From Hippasteria phrygiana (lineage: Eukaryota; Echinodermata; Asteroidea; Valvatida; Goniasteridae), in the NCBI GenBank assembly GCA_037893225.1, contig JAZGUH010000533.1:1984001-2048000 (forward strand): a DNA stretch of 64,000 bases. The letters run 5' to 3'. Below the pieces are notes generated by a model. It was given only the letters and a program-made list of their open reading frames with translations, did not search any database and was not told the origin of the DNA. The translations under genes were made by a program, and so were the position numbers. Of the stretch, positions 24,973 through 36,560 are shown piece by piece; position 1 is the stretch's first letter; every line of letters begins with the position of its first letter.

Positions 24973-25834
24973 CTAGACATCTGGTACAGTGTTTGTGGAC
25001 AAACACAGGGCTGTTTTGTTTTTTTGTGTAAAATTGTGATTAAAATGAAATTTCAAAATTTTCAAAAATCATAAAAAAAATTGACGATGACGTCATCATG
25101 ACATCATTTCAGATTTTGCATGCTAGTGACAGTATCTACCTACCCACTACTTTTCATGACGATCGGACCTATCCTTATATGTGTTTTAAAAAAGCACATT
25201 TTTTATGACGTCATCATGACGTCACACATTTTTTTCCCTTTTACAGCATATCTTTGAGACATACCAAAGCTATACCAAATTTTTTTTGAAAATATCTTGT
25301 TTTGTTCGCTAGATATATTGAAAAGAATGTTACGATTTTAAAATTTTGAAAAATTCATAAAAAATCACGTGATGACGTCATCATGACGTCACTTTGAATT
25401 CAGCATCCTAGTGACAGTATCTACCTACCCACCAATTTTCATGACGATCGGACCTATCCTTATATGTGTTTTAAAAAAGCACATTTTTGATGATGTCATC
25501 ATGACATCACACATTTTCTCCCTTTTAGGGCATATCTTTGAGACATACCAAAGCTATAACAAAAAGAATTTTGAAAATATCTTGTTTTGTTCGCTAGATA
25601 TATTGAAAAGAATGTTACGATTTTCAAAATTCAAAAATTCATAAAAAATCACGTGATGACGTCATCATGACCAAAAAGTTCGGGACACATTCTGAGCAGT
25701 TTGTCTAAGTGTCTGCCAAGTTTAAAGGCAATCGGGTGCACCAGAGTAGCCAAAGTGCCAGTAAGAAAGAAAACGTGCACAAATGCTATGGGAAAAAGTC
25801 TGAAAAGGAAGCACAAAAAAAAAAGTAAAATAAA
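24973..25834 (-). mobile_element. Helitron-like element, copy 4 (3' part)
   Basis: On the minus strand the copy ends at CTAG (24973-24976), preceded by the family hairpin TGTTTGTGGACAAACA. It carries TGACGTCA repeats and the block GTTACGATTTTAAAATTTTG. Its body stops at 25834 in an A-rich run, where copy 5 begins. The missing 5' end most likely resumes at 27553-27609. Confidence 0.65.
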
Positions 25835-27460
25835 CTAGATGTATGGTGCAGTGTTTGTGGACAAACACAGGGCTGTTTTGTTTTTTTGTGTAAAATTATG
25901 TGATTTAAATGAAATTTCAAAAATGAAAAAAATTATAGAAAATTAGCCGATGACGTCATCGTGACGTCACATACATTTTTATCTAACACATGCTGGCATA
26001 ACTAAATACCACGTTTTAACTTAATCTGACTTGTACTTTTGTAAATATATGGCTTCAAAAAATGCACCTTTAAGATGACGTCACATGACATGTGATGACG
26101 TCATCATGACGTAAAAGTTCGGCGCACATTCTGAGCAGTTGGTGTATGCCTACGACTTGTCTAACGACTTGAAAAAAAGACTAGAGATCAACTCTTTATA
26201 GACAGCATGCCACATGAAAGTCTTGGTTTCTGTCCTTCCCAGAATTCCTTTGTGTTATATTGAATTTGGTCACAATTTTCAGATGCCTGTTATTTCTTAA
26301 TACTTGAGTGAGCCACGATCACGAAATTGTTGAATTAGGTAGAGAAAAATTCAATGTATAAATTCTTTTAATCGGACCGACCCTTACATGCGTAAAAAAA
26401 AAAAAATTGATGACGTCATTATGACGTCACAAAATTTTCGCCTTTTAGGGCATATCTTTGAGACATACCAAAAGCTGTATCAAAAAGAATTTTGAAAATA
26501 TCTTGTTTTGTTTGCGAGATATATTTAAAAGAATGTTACGATTTCAAAATTTCAAAAATTCATAACAAATCACGTGATGACGTCATCATGACGTCACTTT
26601 GGATTTTGCATGCTAGTGCATACCAAAAGCTGTATCAAAAAGAATTTTGAAAATATCTTGTTTTGTTTGCGAGATATATTTAAAAGAATGTTACGATTTC
26701 AAAATTTCAAAAATTCATAACAAATCACGTGATGACGTCATCATGACGTCACTTTGGATTTTGCATGCTAGTGCCAGTATCTACCTACCCACCAATTTTC
26801 ATGACGATCGGACCTATCCTTATATGTGTTTTAAAAAAGCACATTTTTGATGATGTCATCATGACGTCACACATTTTTTTCCTTTTTAGGGCATATCTTT
26901 GAGACCTACCAAAGCTATAACAAAAAGAATTTTGAAAATATCTTGTTTTGTTTGCCAGATATATTTAAAAGAATTTTACGATTTTCAAAATTTCAAAAAT
27001 TCATAACAAATCACGTGATGACGTCATCATGACGTCACTTTGGATTTTGCATCCTAGTGCCAGTATCTACCTACCCACCAATTTTCATGATGATCGGACC
27101 TATCTTTATATGTGTTATAAAAAAGCACATTTTTGATGATGTCATGATGACGTCACACATTTTCTCCGTTTTAGGGCATATCTTTGAGACATACCAAAGC
27201 TATAACAAAAAGAATTTTGAAAATATCTTGTTTTGTTCGCTATATATATTGAAAAGAATTTTACGATTTTCAAATTTCAAAAATTCATACAAAATCACGT
27301 GATGACGTAATCATGACCAAAAAGTTCGGGACACATTCTGAGCAGTTTGTCTAAGTGTCTGCCAAGTTTAAAGTCAATCGGGTGCACCAAAGTAGCCAAA
27401 GTGCCGGTAAGAAAGAAAACGTGTACAAATGCTATGGGAAAAAAGTCTGAAAAGGAAGCA

Positions 27461-27509
<49 letters not shown>

Positions 27510-27552
27510 ACGAAAACAAGGGCTGTTTTGGAAAAGTTTCCAAAACAGCCAA
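25835..27552 (-). mobile_element. Helitron-like element, copy 5 (complete, nested in copy 4)
   Basis: It has a 3' CTAG at 25835-25838 with the hairpin TGTTTGTGGACAAACA next to it, and a 5' terminus TTGGCTGTTTTGGAAAC at 27552 on the minus strand. In between are four diverged units with AAATCACGTGATGACGTCAT and the A run at 27466-27504. It sits in the T-rich tract of copy 4, 1.7 kb in all. It lies in cullin-2 intron 2, oriented with the gene. Confidence 0.7.
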
Positions 27553-27661
27553 AAAAAAAAATCTTAACGAAAACAGGGGCTGTTTTGGAAAAGTTTCCAA
27601 AACAGCCAAAAAATCTTAACGAAAACAAGGGCTGTTTTGGAAAAGTTTCCAAAACAGCCAA
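27553..27661 (-). mobile_element. Two stacked Helitron-like 5' ends
   Basis: Two further units (27553-27609 and 27610-27661) repeat the 5' terminus: on the minus strand TTGGCTGTTTTGGAAACTTT, its inverted partner, then GTTTTCGTTAAGATTTT. The first fits as the displaced 5' end of copy 4. The second is a solo 5' end without a visible body. The outermost base lies about 27 bases from the exon 2 splice donor. Confidence 0.65.
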
Positions 27662-27690
27662 AAACAGACACAGAACAAGCAAACTCATAC

Positions 27691-27793
27691 CTTGTGTAAT
27701 GCTTGTACATGTTCTTCAAGGAAAATCTTGGTTTCTTCGTACAACCGGTTGGTGTGTGGCTCAGGAAATGCAACACACAATGCATAAACATCA
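27691..27793 (-). CDS. CUL2: Cullin-2, coding exon 2
   Basis: The 103-base exon has acceptor CTCTGTGGAACAG and donor AAG|GTATGAG. Joined to exon 1 it encodes SDVYALCVAFPEPHTNRLYE then ETKIFLEEHVQALHK, almost colinear with human CUL2 [35 protein letters not shown]. A cluster of Helitron-like 5' ends lies only about 27 bases past its donor. Confidence 0.94.
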
Positions 27794-27968
27794 CTGTTCC
27801 ACAGAGTTAAGGATACTTGGTTCCGCATGATGACAAACTCTTCCTGTGAAATTGTTTTCTACTGCTTTCTACTATTACGCCAATGAATTACCATTGGGCA
27901 GATTAATTATTCAAAATTGTCAACACTAGGATTCTCCCCAGTATTCTCAAAACTGTGATGTTTCTTAA

Positions 27969-28115
27969 CCCCTTGAGCACGGTATTTTACGGGAGACGTC
28001 AGGGTGTTGCAGCGGTTCTGGCAGCCAAATCGAACCGCTACAATGTGCAGTCAAGTATGACATAAACAATAATACAACAATGGATTGAAACTGCACAAAC
28101 GGCGGCCAATGTCAC
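27969..28115 (-). mobile_element. piggyBac-like MITE, truncated copy
   Basis: After TTAA at 27965-27968 it reads CCCCTTGAGCACGG, followed by CATTGTAGCGG-type and GTTTGTGCAGTTTCAATCCA (complement) sequence matching 17979-18190 in reverse. The left third of the element is missing after about 28115. Confidence 0.6.
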
Positions 28116-28141
28116 TGCTTGCAAGAAACCCTCTATCTAAG

Positions 28142-28246
28142 TTGCATGGGTGGAATATCACTTCTAGTTCCATGGGTGGAATATCACTTCTAGTTCCATG
28201 GGTGGAATATCACTTCTAGTTCCATGGGTGGAATATCACTTCTAGT
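28142..28246. repeat. 26-bp minisatellite, four units
   Basis: Four nearly identical tandem units of CCATGGGTGGAATATCACTT plus CTAGTT, in cullin-2 intron 1. Confidence 0.9.
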
Positions 28247-28813
28247 AATTGTCCAGGAAGTAATTTTCTACTTCACATCATAAGGACCTCAACCTTTAAC
28301 TTTTGATCCCTTAGGCTGATTTATCTGCGTTAGGTGCCTAACAATAATATGACATCATTTGATTGCGCTTTTGATTTGTTGCCCACATTTGGTCAAAAGC
28401 AGTATTTGGGGCATAGTTTCTACAATTTTCTTTCAACTGCTTTCAAATTTGGTACATATTTGATTAAAATACAATATTTTTGAAATCCAAGGTCATTTCT
28501 AGAGAGCACTAACCCCATTATAAAAAAATGTTACGTTCATGTACCAAAACCATGTTTGTTACATCAATCAGCAAACTCCAATGTACTTCCACATACATAG
28601 TTCAAACACATGGTTATCGTACTTTTTGAATCAGTTGCCATAGTACATTATAAGCATGGAAATCCAAAACTTTGGTTTTGGTACAAAACTGAACCCTGAT
28701 AAGTTAGAAAAGGTCACACAATTTCTTGTCGATCGGCCAAAGAATTGTTGGGTTATGCAAATTTGGTAGTTTGGTAGTCACCTCTTCATACAATTTCAGA
28801 TCAAAGATTATCA

Positions 28814-29026
<213 letters not shown>

Positions 29027-29336
29027 TCAACTTGACTTCAATTTTGATAACGGCAATTCACTTTGGAGAAAAATATTAAATGAATTTGAAATCAACTATT
29101 CTATATACAGTACAACTTCACTACAAGGAACAGTGCTATACCAAACAAGTGGCTGTACCGAACATCCTCTTTGGCTCACAAATTGACGATGTACAATGTG
29201 TCCAAAAAACACCTTTGATCCTAAATAACTATGTTGTTTACCAATGGAATTAAACCAAAATTTCAGATCATAAAACAAGGTATGACAAATTTTATGGAGC
29301 AAATTTCATCAGCTTTGTGCAAGAGAGTGAGATTTA

Positions 29337-29650
29337 AACGCCATACGAAAAAAATACTCACTTTCAGAATCTGCTACTTTCGACTTGGCGTCCTCCAATG
29401 TCGATACAGCGCTGCAGACGGTGGCGGAAGGTGTGTGCTGCGGCCGAAAGCTTCTGAAGGAATGCAGGATCACCCCTGATGTCATTGCACAACTCCTCGA
29501 TCATTTGGCGCAACACATCAAGAGTTGCAAAGGGACGTCTGATAGCCCCTATAAGACGAAGTCACACCGTCTCCAGCGTTGTATCGACATTGGAGGACGC
29601 CAAGTCGAAAGTGGCAGATTCTGAAAGTGAGTATTTTTTCGTATGGCATT
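29337..29650 (+). mobile_element. Mariner-type foldback with two transposase tails
   Basis: Arms of about 83 bases (AACGCCATACGAAAAAAATA.. and its complement) are flanked by TA at 29335-29336 and 29651-29652. The empty site GATTTAACCAG is preserved in the right arm of the host element. Each arm encodes, reading outward, the same peptide HRLQRCIDIGGRQVES ending in a stop. On the minus strand this continues inward as ATLDVLRQMIEELCNDIRG. The pattern resembles the C-terminal end of Tc1/mariner-type transposases. Confidence 0.65.
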
Positions 29651-29814
29651 TAACCAGTTTGCGCCGGGATTATTTTTGCCGAAAATTTCGGTTTTCAAAA
29701 AAGGCAAAATATAGCAGCCAACTTCTGATATACAGCCAAACGCCACAAATACTGATTTGCAAGAGTCATTTCAACAGTATTTGTACAATATTTCTTGCCG
29801 AAACCTCATATATT

Positions 29815-30166
29815 TCAATACTCCAGGTGCGCCCACCGGAGCATAAATTGTAAAACAGGCCGTGCACACACTATGAACATCTAACAAAAGAAAAACGGCG
29901 CACTAACAATGAACATCCATTGTTACTTGGCACTAAATCCATTGTTACTTGTTCACAGTGACAGCGGCCAAGTTCAAGTTCAACACACGGTCTGCCTCCA
30001 CAGACTTCTCGGACTTTGTGTGTGTACAAAACAAATGCGGGATTAGCGTGTTGAGACATCACCCGGAGGCGAGTCGAGGCAAGCTTGACGTTTTAACCCG
30101 TCAGCCGTGCCCGTGTATAAAAACAGCCAAGTCGTGTTAACACGTCCTCCGACGCGAACTGGTTAA
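29815..30166 (+). repeat. Old repeat, copy with 92-bp MITE insertion
   Basis: It matches 19688-19970 apart from the MITE at 29869-29960. It contains GTGTATAAAAACAGCC and ends CTCCGACGCGAACTGGTTAA, which is also the inner end of the right arm of the surrounding inverted-repeat element. Confidence 0.65.
29869..29960 (-). mobile_element. 92-bp CACTA-type MITE, copy 1
   Basis: The ends are CACTATGAACA and TGTTCACAGTG, flanked by the direct repeat ACA (29866-29868 and 29961-29963). The 19.7-kb copy of the host repeat shows the empty site with a single ACA. CACT-starting ends plus a 3-base duplication fit the CACTA/EnSpm superfamily. Confidence 0.75.
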
Positions 30167-30320
30167 ATCTCAGTCTCTTGCACAAAACTGATGAAATTCG
30201 CTTTATAAAATTTGTCATGCCTTGTTTACATTTTATCTAAAATTTTGATTTCATTCCATTAGTAAACAACAATGATTTATGATGAAAAGTAGGACTTTTT
30301 TTGGACACGTGTACCTAGTG

Positions 30321-31098
30321 TGTATGCATACAATGTATGAAATATGAAATCTCTCTGACTATCCTTGTGGGCACCAGGGGGGGGGGGGTGCCAAAAATGG
30401 CAAAAAGTGAAGTTGATAATCCTAAATAAGGGTTTTTGGGACTTATATCTTGCAAACAAAACATGGTATGATACATTTGATAGCAGAATCTTGAAGAATG
30501 GATGCCATTCATCCTACATATATGGAGCAATTTCCAAATATACAGGGGTCTGTCCACACTAAATGATACAATTGCACATCACAATTACTACATGTAGCTC
30601 TAATTTAAATTGTGTTGAAACTCAGGAAATAAACTTTAACCCTAACCCTCCAAGGAATTTTTGCTAGAAACCCTGCCAGACGCATCAGATTGCATACTTT
30701 GTCACATTGACTTGTGTACAGAGTGCAGCAAGGTCAAGCTGTCAGCACAGATGCACTGTGCTGCGTCTGGCAGGGTTAGGGTTAATGATGGTAATAGTAG
30801 TTGTACAATTGTAAAGAGATAGTTTACACAATAATAACGGATTTGGTTGTTGGTTGATTAAAATATGAGAAATTTGATGAAAATATCCAGCGTATTTATG
30901 CATATGACCATGCAACTCATGCTTTTTCAGGTTACATATAAAAGAGATGTTATCAGAGAAAAAAAATCACATGTTAAATTATGGTTAGCAAAAATATCAC
31001 AGATGAGAAATTTGCTCAATTTTCAAGCCCTTTCTTCCTTGAAAGTGTTTTTAAACAAATTTAGGAATGGCTAATTCAGCAATCATTTACGTCACTGT
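30321..31098. other. Intergenic or 5' intron, nothing recognised
   Basis: A short poly-G run is at 30380-30389. CGCATCAGATTG and CAGACGCAGCACAGTG-type sequences near 30675-30775 flank a weak inverted repeat (TGCCAGACGC with GCGTCTGGCA). No gene was seen. Confidence 0.4.
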
Positions 31099-32150
31099 GT
31101 CTGTCCATGTACATGTACAATGTAGTGACAAATGTTATACTGGCTGGTATATGGTATTGGCATTTTATCAACAATAAATTTCAACCAAAATATATAAATC
31201 TTGCAGAGAAAACATCTGACTTTTATTCTATGTACCATTTTTTAGGCTTTTTATCCTTTGGGAAACAAAACACAGATCCATTTAAAGGAATTGCAAATGT
31301 CTGTCCATTTTTGTTAACGTTTGTCACATGAAATAATCTCCTGCCAACTGTAAAAATCTAAGGACTAGTCTGATGAGTGCACATATATTTATAACAAAGG
31401 TGTGTGCAGTACAACTGCCAATATTTAGTTAGAAAAGTTTGTGCATTTTGTTAAATGAAGAATGAGAAGATGTTTGTCCTCAAGTGACATACATGAATGT
31501 TATCTTGCATTGTACAATGCATGTGTCTGTCCATGTAACAAACGTGATAATCAATGTCTGTCCCTGTAACAAACGTTATTCAATGAAATACAATTACATG
31601 GTTGCAATCTCAATTGAAGTAGTCTTCCTACAAAAACAAAATATCATATATTAACTTTGATATAATATTTAACAAGTTAGGCTAATTATAAATCATGGTT
31701 TTTACTTACATTTTTTTAATTTAAGAAACAAAATGTCTGTCCATGTGACAAACATGATTATTAAAGTCTATGTAACAAACGTTATGTCAGAAAAGATGTC
31801 AGTATTTCTACTTGTTAAGTTTTCTATATGGTTGAACAGTCTAGAAAAAAATTGAATTGGGGTTTGCAGGGCCCTACTATTCTCAGTTATTAAAAAGGTC
31901 TTTATGAATCAAAAAGATAATAATTTGATACCGTCTTGTCTGTCCTAGTGACGTATGTTATTTTCATGGTCTCCTCCTCCCTATCAATTCTTAAGAAAGA
32001 ATATAGTTACTTTGAAAGTTACCTAAAATATTAACATTGACAGTACTTAATTATACTAAAACAAAAATTTACTGAATTTGTTCGTCTTGCTTTGAGTTAT
32101 GGTTAGGGAAAGAAAAGTGTCTGTCCATGTGACAACATTTCCCTCGTGTC
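31099..32150 (+). repeat. Dispersed CTGTCCATGT..ACAAACGTTAT motif
   Basis: The phrase TGTCTGTCC(A/C)TGTAACAA then ACGT(T/G)AT occurs about eight times at irregular spacing (31099, 31300, 31522, 31556, 31733, 31767, 31938, 32117), all in the same orientation. The intervening DNA is AT-rich and unrelated. Confidence 0.7.
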
Positions 32151-32504
32151 ACATCTCCTTCTCTCCTCGCGGCAAAAATTGAACCAGAACCACAACGGAA
32201 TGCGGCGATCTTAACAACGAAGCGGTAAGAGTCACAAAGAATTGCAAAGAATTGCAAAGAAGAGGAAGGATTACACGCGAATACACAACGACAATGGGCG
32301 AATGTGATTAAATCGTTGCCATGCAACGACAGTTTTTAACATTTCAAAACTGTCGTAGCGCCTCCGCGAATCGAGACGATCTGCACGATGTGCAAGGAAA
32401 GTTTAACAGAACAAGAACGAACTAAAAAGAATCAGAACGTCCAAAGCGATTTTCTCCACGAATGCCAGATCGTTGTGGTTTGCTAAAAAATCGCCACAGT
32501 GGGA

Positions 32505-32670
32505 CTGGGCTTAAGGGATGTGAACAGCACGTAATAAGAGCCTTGGACTGACAAGGTTAGAGAGTTCACGGTGACCTGGTAAGAGTGTTTAGACTGTCGC
32601 AGTGAGTGAGATGAATTCAGGCTAGTTGAATTTTCACGGCAGGCTAGCTGAATTTTCACGGCAGGCTATT
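32505..32670 (+). repeat. Left inverted end of a 4-kb tandem-repeat-ended element
   Basis: This block (AAGGGATGTGAACAG, TAATAAGAGCCTTGGACTGA, CAAGGTTAGAGAGTTCAC, TGAATTTTCACGGCAGGCTA) occurs inverted at 35905-36060 with high similarity. TGAATTTTCACGGCAGGCTA is itself tandemly duplicated at 32626-32667. Confidence 0.7.
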
Positions 32671-34430
32671 TTCACTTTACCCCCAAAACCTGAATTTTAC
32701 CTTTTGACCCATTTTTCGTCCTTACGACCTTCTGCCGGGCACACGACGAAATGTACAGATGCACTATTATTGGGTTGCGGCCATGGCCGCTGTCAATGTC
32801 AAGTGTTATGGTGGGCCCGTTCTCGGAGACAGCCCTATGTTGTGTCGGCCGAGTGGCTATTTCATCAAACGGTTATGACTTAGTATATTTTATTTAGAAT
32901 CGTTAAAGAAGGGTACACAGAAGTATTGTTTATAGCAGTCACGCACGTACTGTCTCTTTCATGCCCTTAGCCTAATCTGAGATTGGAATAGCTTATATGA
33001 CTGTATTCCAAGTAAGTGCACTAGATCGAGCAACTTTATAGACAGACTAAGTGTTGAGTGAGTCGGATCCTCACATAGAATTACAATGTACATGATTGAC
33101 ATGCTGTTCATTCCTATTTTCTCATCCAATGTGTGCGAGTGTGAACAATTTAATTATTATTTATTATCCAACATAATATACTACATGATGTCTAGGGTAA
33201 GATAAATTTGATATGTCAATGTTGTGTAATTATGCAGAGGTTTGTTTACCGTAGAGAAGAATAATACAAATAGTGGCATTCACAACCGTGTGGTGTCTCC
33301 TAGTCTTTTCGTCCTGGGATAACTCCTGGGACCCGTTGACGGCTCGGGACTTCAACACCCCCAGTTACCACCCATCGCCTTTATTTTAGGTATGTCACGG
33401 AAATTATCATTAAAATGTTGCCACCCAATTCCTGGATTTACTAATGATGGGACCACATTTTGTTTCGTTTCGTTTTGTTCATTTTAAAGATAAGAGCGCG
33501 TCCAACAGGTTTATGACAATGGACACCTTGTGATAGTTGAGCAACTCAGTGAAAAATTGGTATTCCCCCATGGGTTTCTCACTCGATCAGCATGAACAGA
33601 AAGCTGCCTGTGTTTCATGCAAATTACCAGAAATTGCCATTTTGTCTTCCTTTTTTTTAAAACCAAGATGCAACGATCGGCATCATTAAACATAATTGGA
33701 TGATTAAGAGCTGCACAAAACACTCCACAGGTTGCACAGATTCCTACACACAGTTTTAATGATTTTAATTTAATTACATGGTGCATGTACTATCCTAAAA
33801 AACACCCACACTTAAAGCTCTGTAGAACTTTATTATAATAAATGGAAAAGGTTGTTTACAGGTATACAGTTTTGACCTAAGACTGGTTGTACATGTAGGA
33901 CATTTTTACCAAGAGATAAAAGAAAATAACGAAACAAAAAATCCGGACAAAAAATAAATCAAAAGTAAGGATAATTCCACGTAATATTTCAATAGGCAAT
34001 AACAAAATTTAAAAAAATCCATCACAACACCTCTAATTCGAACCACAAACTTTCTGCTTCAAGATTTACATGTATAGTCTTATGCACTAGGCTATCCAAG
34101 AATAAGACACTGGGGAGACATTTAAAGCATGTTTTAAACAAGGTGGTTCTCGAACCACGCGTCTCGTCTGCTTTCATGATTACCCGAGAAGAATGCAGGG
34201 GCACTGATAGGGCCTAACGGTTGAAGGAGCAAGGGTTAGTGTAAAAAGAGAATGAAATGGCAAGTTATCAAAAGCAAGAACTAATGAGCATGCCCAAAAC
34301 AATGGTAGGTGGCAAAAGCAATGTGGAAGGAAAATGTGGTCCAAAGTTATGAAAGTTTGAGTGGGGTGTGAAGGCTAGAGAGGATGAAAGCATGGAGATT
34401 ACTGACACGACCATCACATAAAGGTTACAA
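32671..34430. other. Interior of tandem-repeat-ended element, first part
   Basis: No family was recognised and open frames are short. Around 33283-33390 a GC-richer patch (CGTCCTGGGATAACTCCTGG) has no coding match. Confidence 0.4.
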
Positions 34431-34434
34431 TAGT

Positions 34435-34785
34435 GCATGCATGACCCAAGTTTGATTCCAATTGGACTTCAACTTTGTATATAAGACCAATTTTACAATT
34501 CCAGCCTATTTTACAACTTGACCTCAAATGGCCTTTGACCTCAGTACTTCACCTTTGACATTTATGTTGCAATACTGAATGCATGACCCAAGTTTGATTG
34601 CAATTGGACTTCAACTTTGCATATAAGACCAATTTTACAATTCCAGCCTATTTTACAACTTGACCTCAAAATGACCATTGACACAAGAATCATATAAAGG
34701 TTGCAATATTGAAAGCATGACCAAAGTTTGATTGCAATTGGACTTCAACTTTACGCATAAGACCAATTTGTTGAAACTTTAACCA
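34435..34785. repeat. About 140-bp tandem repeat, three copies
   Basis: The unit starts CATGACCCAAGTTTGATT and includes CAATTGGACTTCAACTTT, ATAAGACCAATTTTACAATT and TTTACAACTTGACCTCAAA. Copies start at about 34440, 34582 and 34718. The last copy is shortened. Confidence 0.85.
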
Positions 34786-34788
34786 CAA

Positions 34789-34962
34789 TATACAGACTAC
34801 ATACAGACTACGTACAGACTACGTACAGACTACGTACAGACTACGTACAGACTACTACGTACAGACTACGTACAGACTACGTACAGACTACGTACAGACT
34901 ACGTACAGACTACGTACAGACTACATGTTCGTACAGGCTACGGACGGACTACGTACAGAAAT
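34789..34962. repeat. 11-bp minisatellite TACAGACTACG
   Basis: About 15 tandem units of TACAGACTACG, directly following the 140-bp repeat, with slight decay on both sides. Confidence 0.9.
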
Positions 34963-35904
34963 AGTGATTGCATAGTCTCTTCCTGAACTTCGTTCAGGCG
35001 AGACAAAAAGGGATCGTAGTAAATGTTCTGGCGCCCACTTCGGTTTTCCAGTGGCGTCCGAATGGTCCGATGGTCTTGAATAATTTAGATTTATTCATTT
35101 ATTCTTTGCCAACTGATTGGCTGGTGAGGAGAGTGAGAAATGGATGAATCTAAGAAGGGGGGTTTCTGTAAAATTAGATCCTCCACGAGCGCGCCACCAA
35201 CGACCGCTGCCGTGATCGTTCTTTTGATTTCCGGTGAAACCAGGCATTTTTCGGGCCCGAATTTGCTACCAGGGCACAAGTTTTCACAAGGGCGGCAATG
35301 GTAACCAAGTAAAAAAAGGCATGGAGTTAATTTCTTTTGCAGTTTCAAGCTACGGGAGACCACCCAATACAACATACCTCAATTTTGATGCCAAAAAACT
35401 TATGAAAGTGGCAAAAACTTGGCTTATAAACACCGCGATATTTTATGCCAAAGAAAGTAAAGAGATCGGAATTTTGTTGAAGTACGAAGCAATATTAATG
35501 AATCAAAGATGGCCTCCTCTGCCTCAGAACCGCTTCAAAATTTAAGAAAACACCATCAATCCGCATGCTTAAACCAGTTTTGGGGAATATTTCGCGAGTT
35601 CCCGGATGTCGGTAAAGCGGTCACAGTTTCGATGCCAAATTAGCATATATGCCGCAGTGTTTTAAATATACATTCCTGACCAATTGAATACGGTATTTTT
35701 TTATTTTTTATTTCCAGGGGGGACAAGGGCCCCCCGCCATGCCCATGTTGACACCATTGGCCGAAAGTACGAGCATTTCATCAGTGTGCTATTTCTAAAA
35801 AAATACACGACCAATTTTGAAGATTTACATACATTTTTAAAATTACAAATGTACAAAATGTACATTGTCTATCGGCCACCGTAGTGGTAATATGGCCAAA
35901 AGCG
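34963..35904. other. Interior of tandem-repeat-ended element, second part
   Basis: A plus-strand frame at 35234-35545 (103 codons) has a protein-like composition but no recognisable motif. I could not relate it to a known transposase. Nothing else stands out. Confidence 0.35.
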
Positions 35905-36560
35905 TCTTGCCATGAAAAAAGCCTGCCGTGAAAATTTGGCTAGCCTGAATTCATGTCACTTACCGCGACAGTCTAATAACACTCTTACAAGGTCACAGTG
36001 AACTCTCTAACCTTGTCAGTCCAAGGCTCTTATTATGTCCCGCTCACATCCCTTACCACGACAGTCCGACTATACTCTCACCACGTTACTGAAGCCTCTC
36101 TTACCTCGTCAGTCCCACTTTGCCGGCACGTCAAGTACGTCTCTTACATGTACCACGTCAGTCCAACACGCTTACTATGCCACTAAAGTCGGAAAGAGTT
36201 CCATATCCGGCCATCACTTATTTTCCCTTAATATGACTTAAAAACTACCAAAAAGTGTAAATCTGATAAAGAAACACGAATTTAGGAGGGAAAAAATTTC
36301 AACTTATTCTTTGAAAATACTGTCATGGCCCATAGACTTTGTGCACGAGGTCTAAGTGATGGCCGGATATGGAACTCTTTCCCTAAAGTCTCTTTTACCG
36401 CATCAATCAATATTCTTACTGCATCAAACAATCAACACTCTTACCTTGCCACTCTTACCACGTCATTGACGTGTCTTTACCACGTCAATGACATGTCTTT
36501 ACCACGACATTTCATGTGTCTTACCCGGGTAAATTATACCCTTTTAACCTCGTCTGAGCG
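35905..36560 (-). repeat. Right end, degenerate CTTACCACGTCA repeats
   Basis: The first 155 bases are the inverted copy of 32505-32670. From 36000 to 36545 the sequence is a run of diverged 25-30-base repeats of the form CTCTTACCACGTCAGTCC. The run is interrupted by the 192-bp MITE at 36191-36382. Confidence 0.65.
36191..36382 (+). mobile_element. MITE with 8-bp target duplication, copy A
   Basis: The ends are GGAAAGAGTTCCATATCCGG and the exact inverted counterpart, flanked by the perfect direct repeat CTAAAGTC (36183-36190 and 36383-36390). It is 192 bases. The copy at 38501-38703 is the same family in the opposite orientation. The interior has AATTTAGGAGGGAAAAA and GCCCATAGACTTTGTGCACG. 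Confidence 0.85.

Larger units (their letters stand above)
29190..30320 (+). mobile_element. Inverted-repeat element holding two nested MITEs
   Basis: Arms of about 145 bases at 29190-29336 and 30168-30320 match in inverted orientation (TGTCCAAAAAA.., TTGTTTAC(C/T)AATGGAAT, TATGACAAATTTTAT, GAGATTTAA). The left arm resumes after a foldback insertion with CCAGTTTGCGCC at 29653. The interior includes the old repeat shared with 19688-19970. No transposase of its own is visible. The exact outer ends are uncertain. Confidence 0.65.

Noticed and set aside
34435..36545. CRISPR-like spaced repeats (34.4-35.0 and 36.0-36.5 kb)
   Set aside because: Units are contiguous or diverged tandem repeats without constant spacers, and the genome is eukaryotic.
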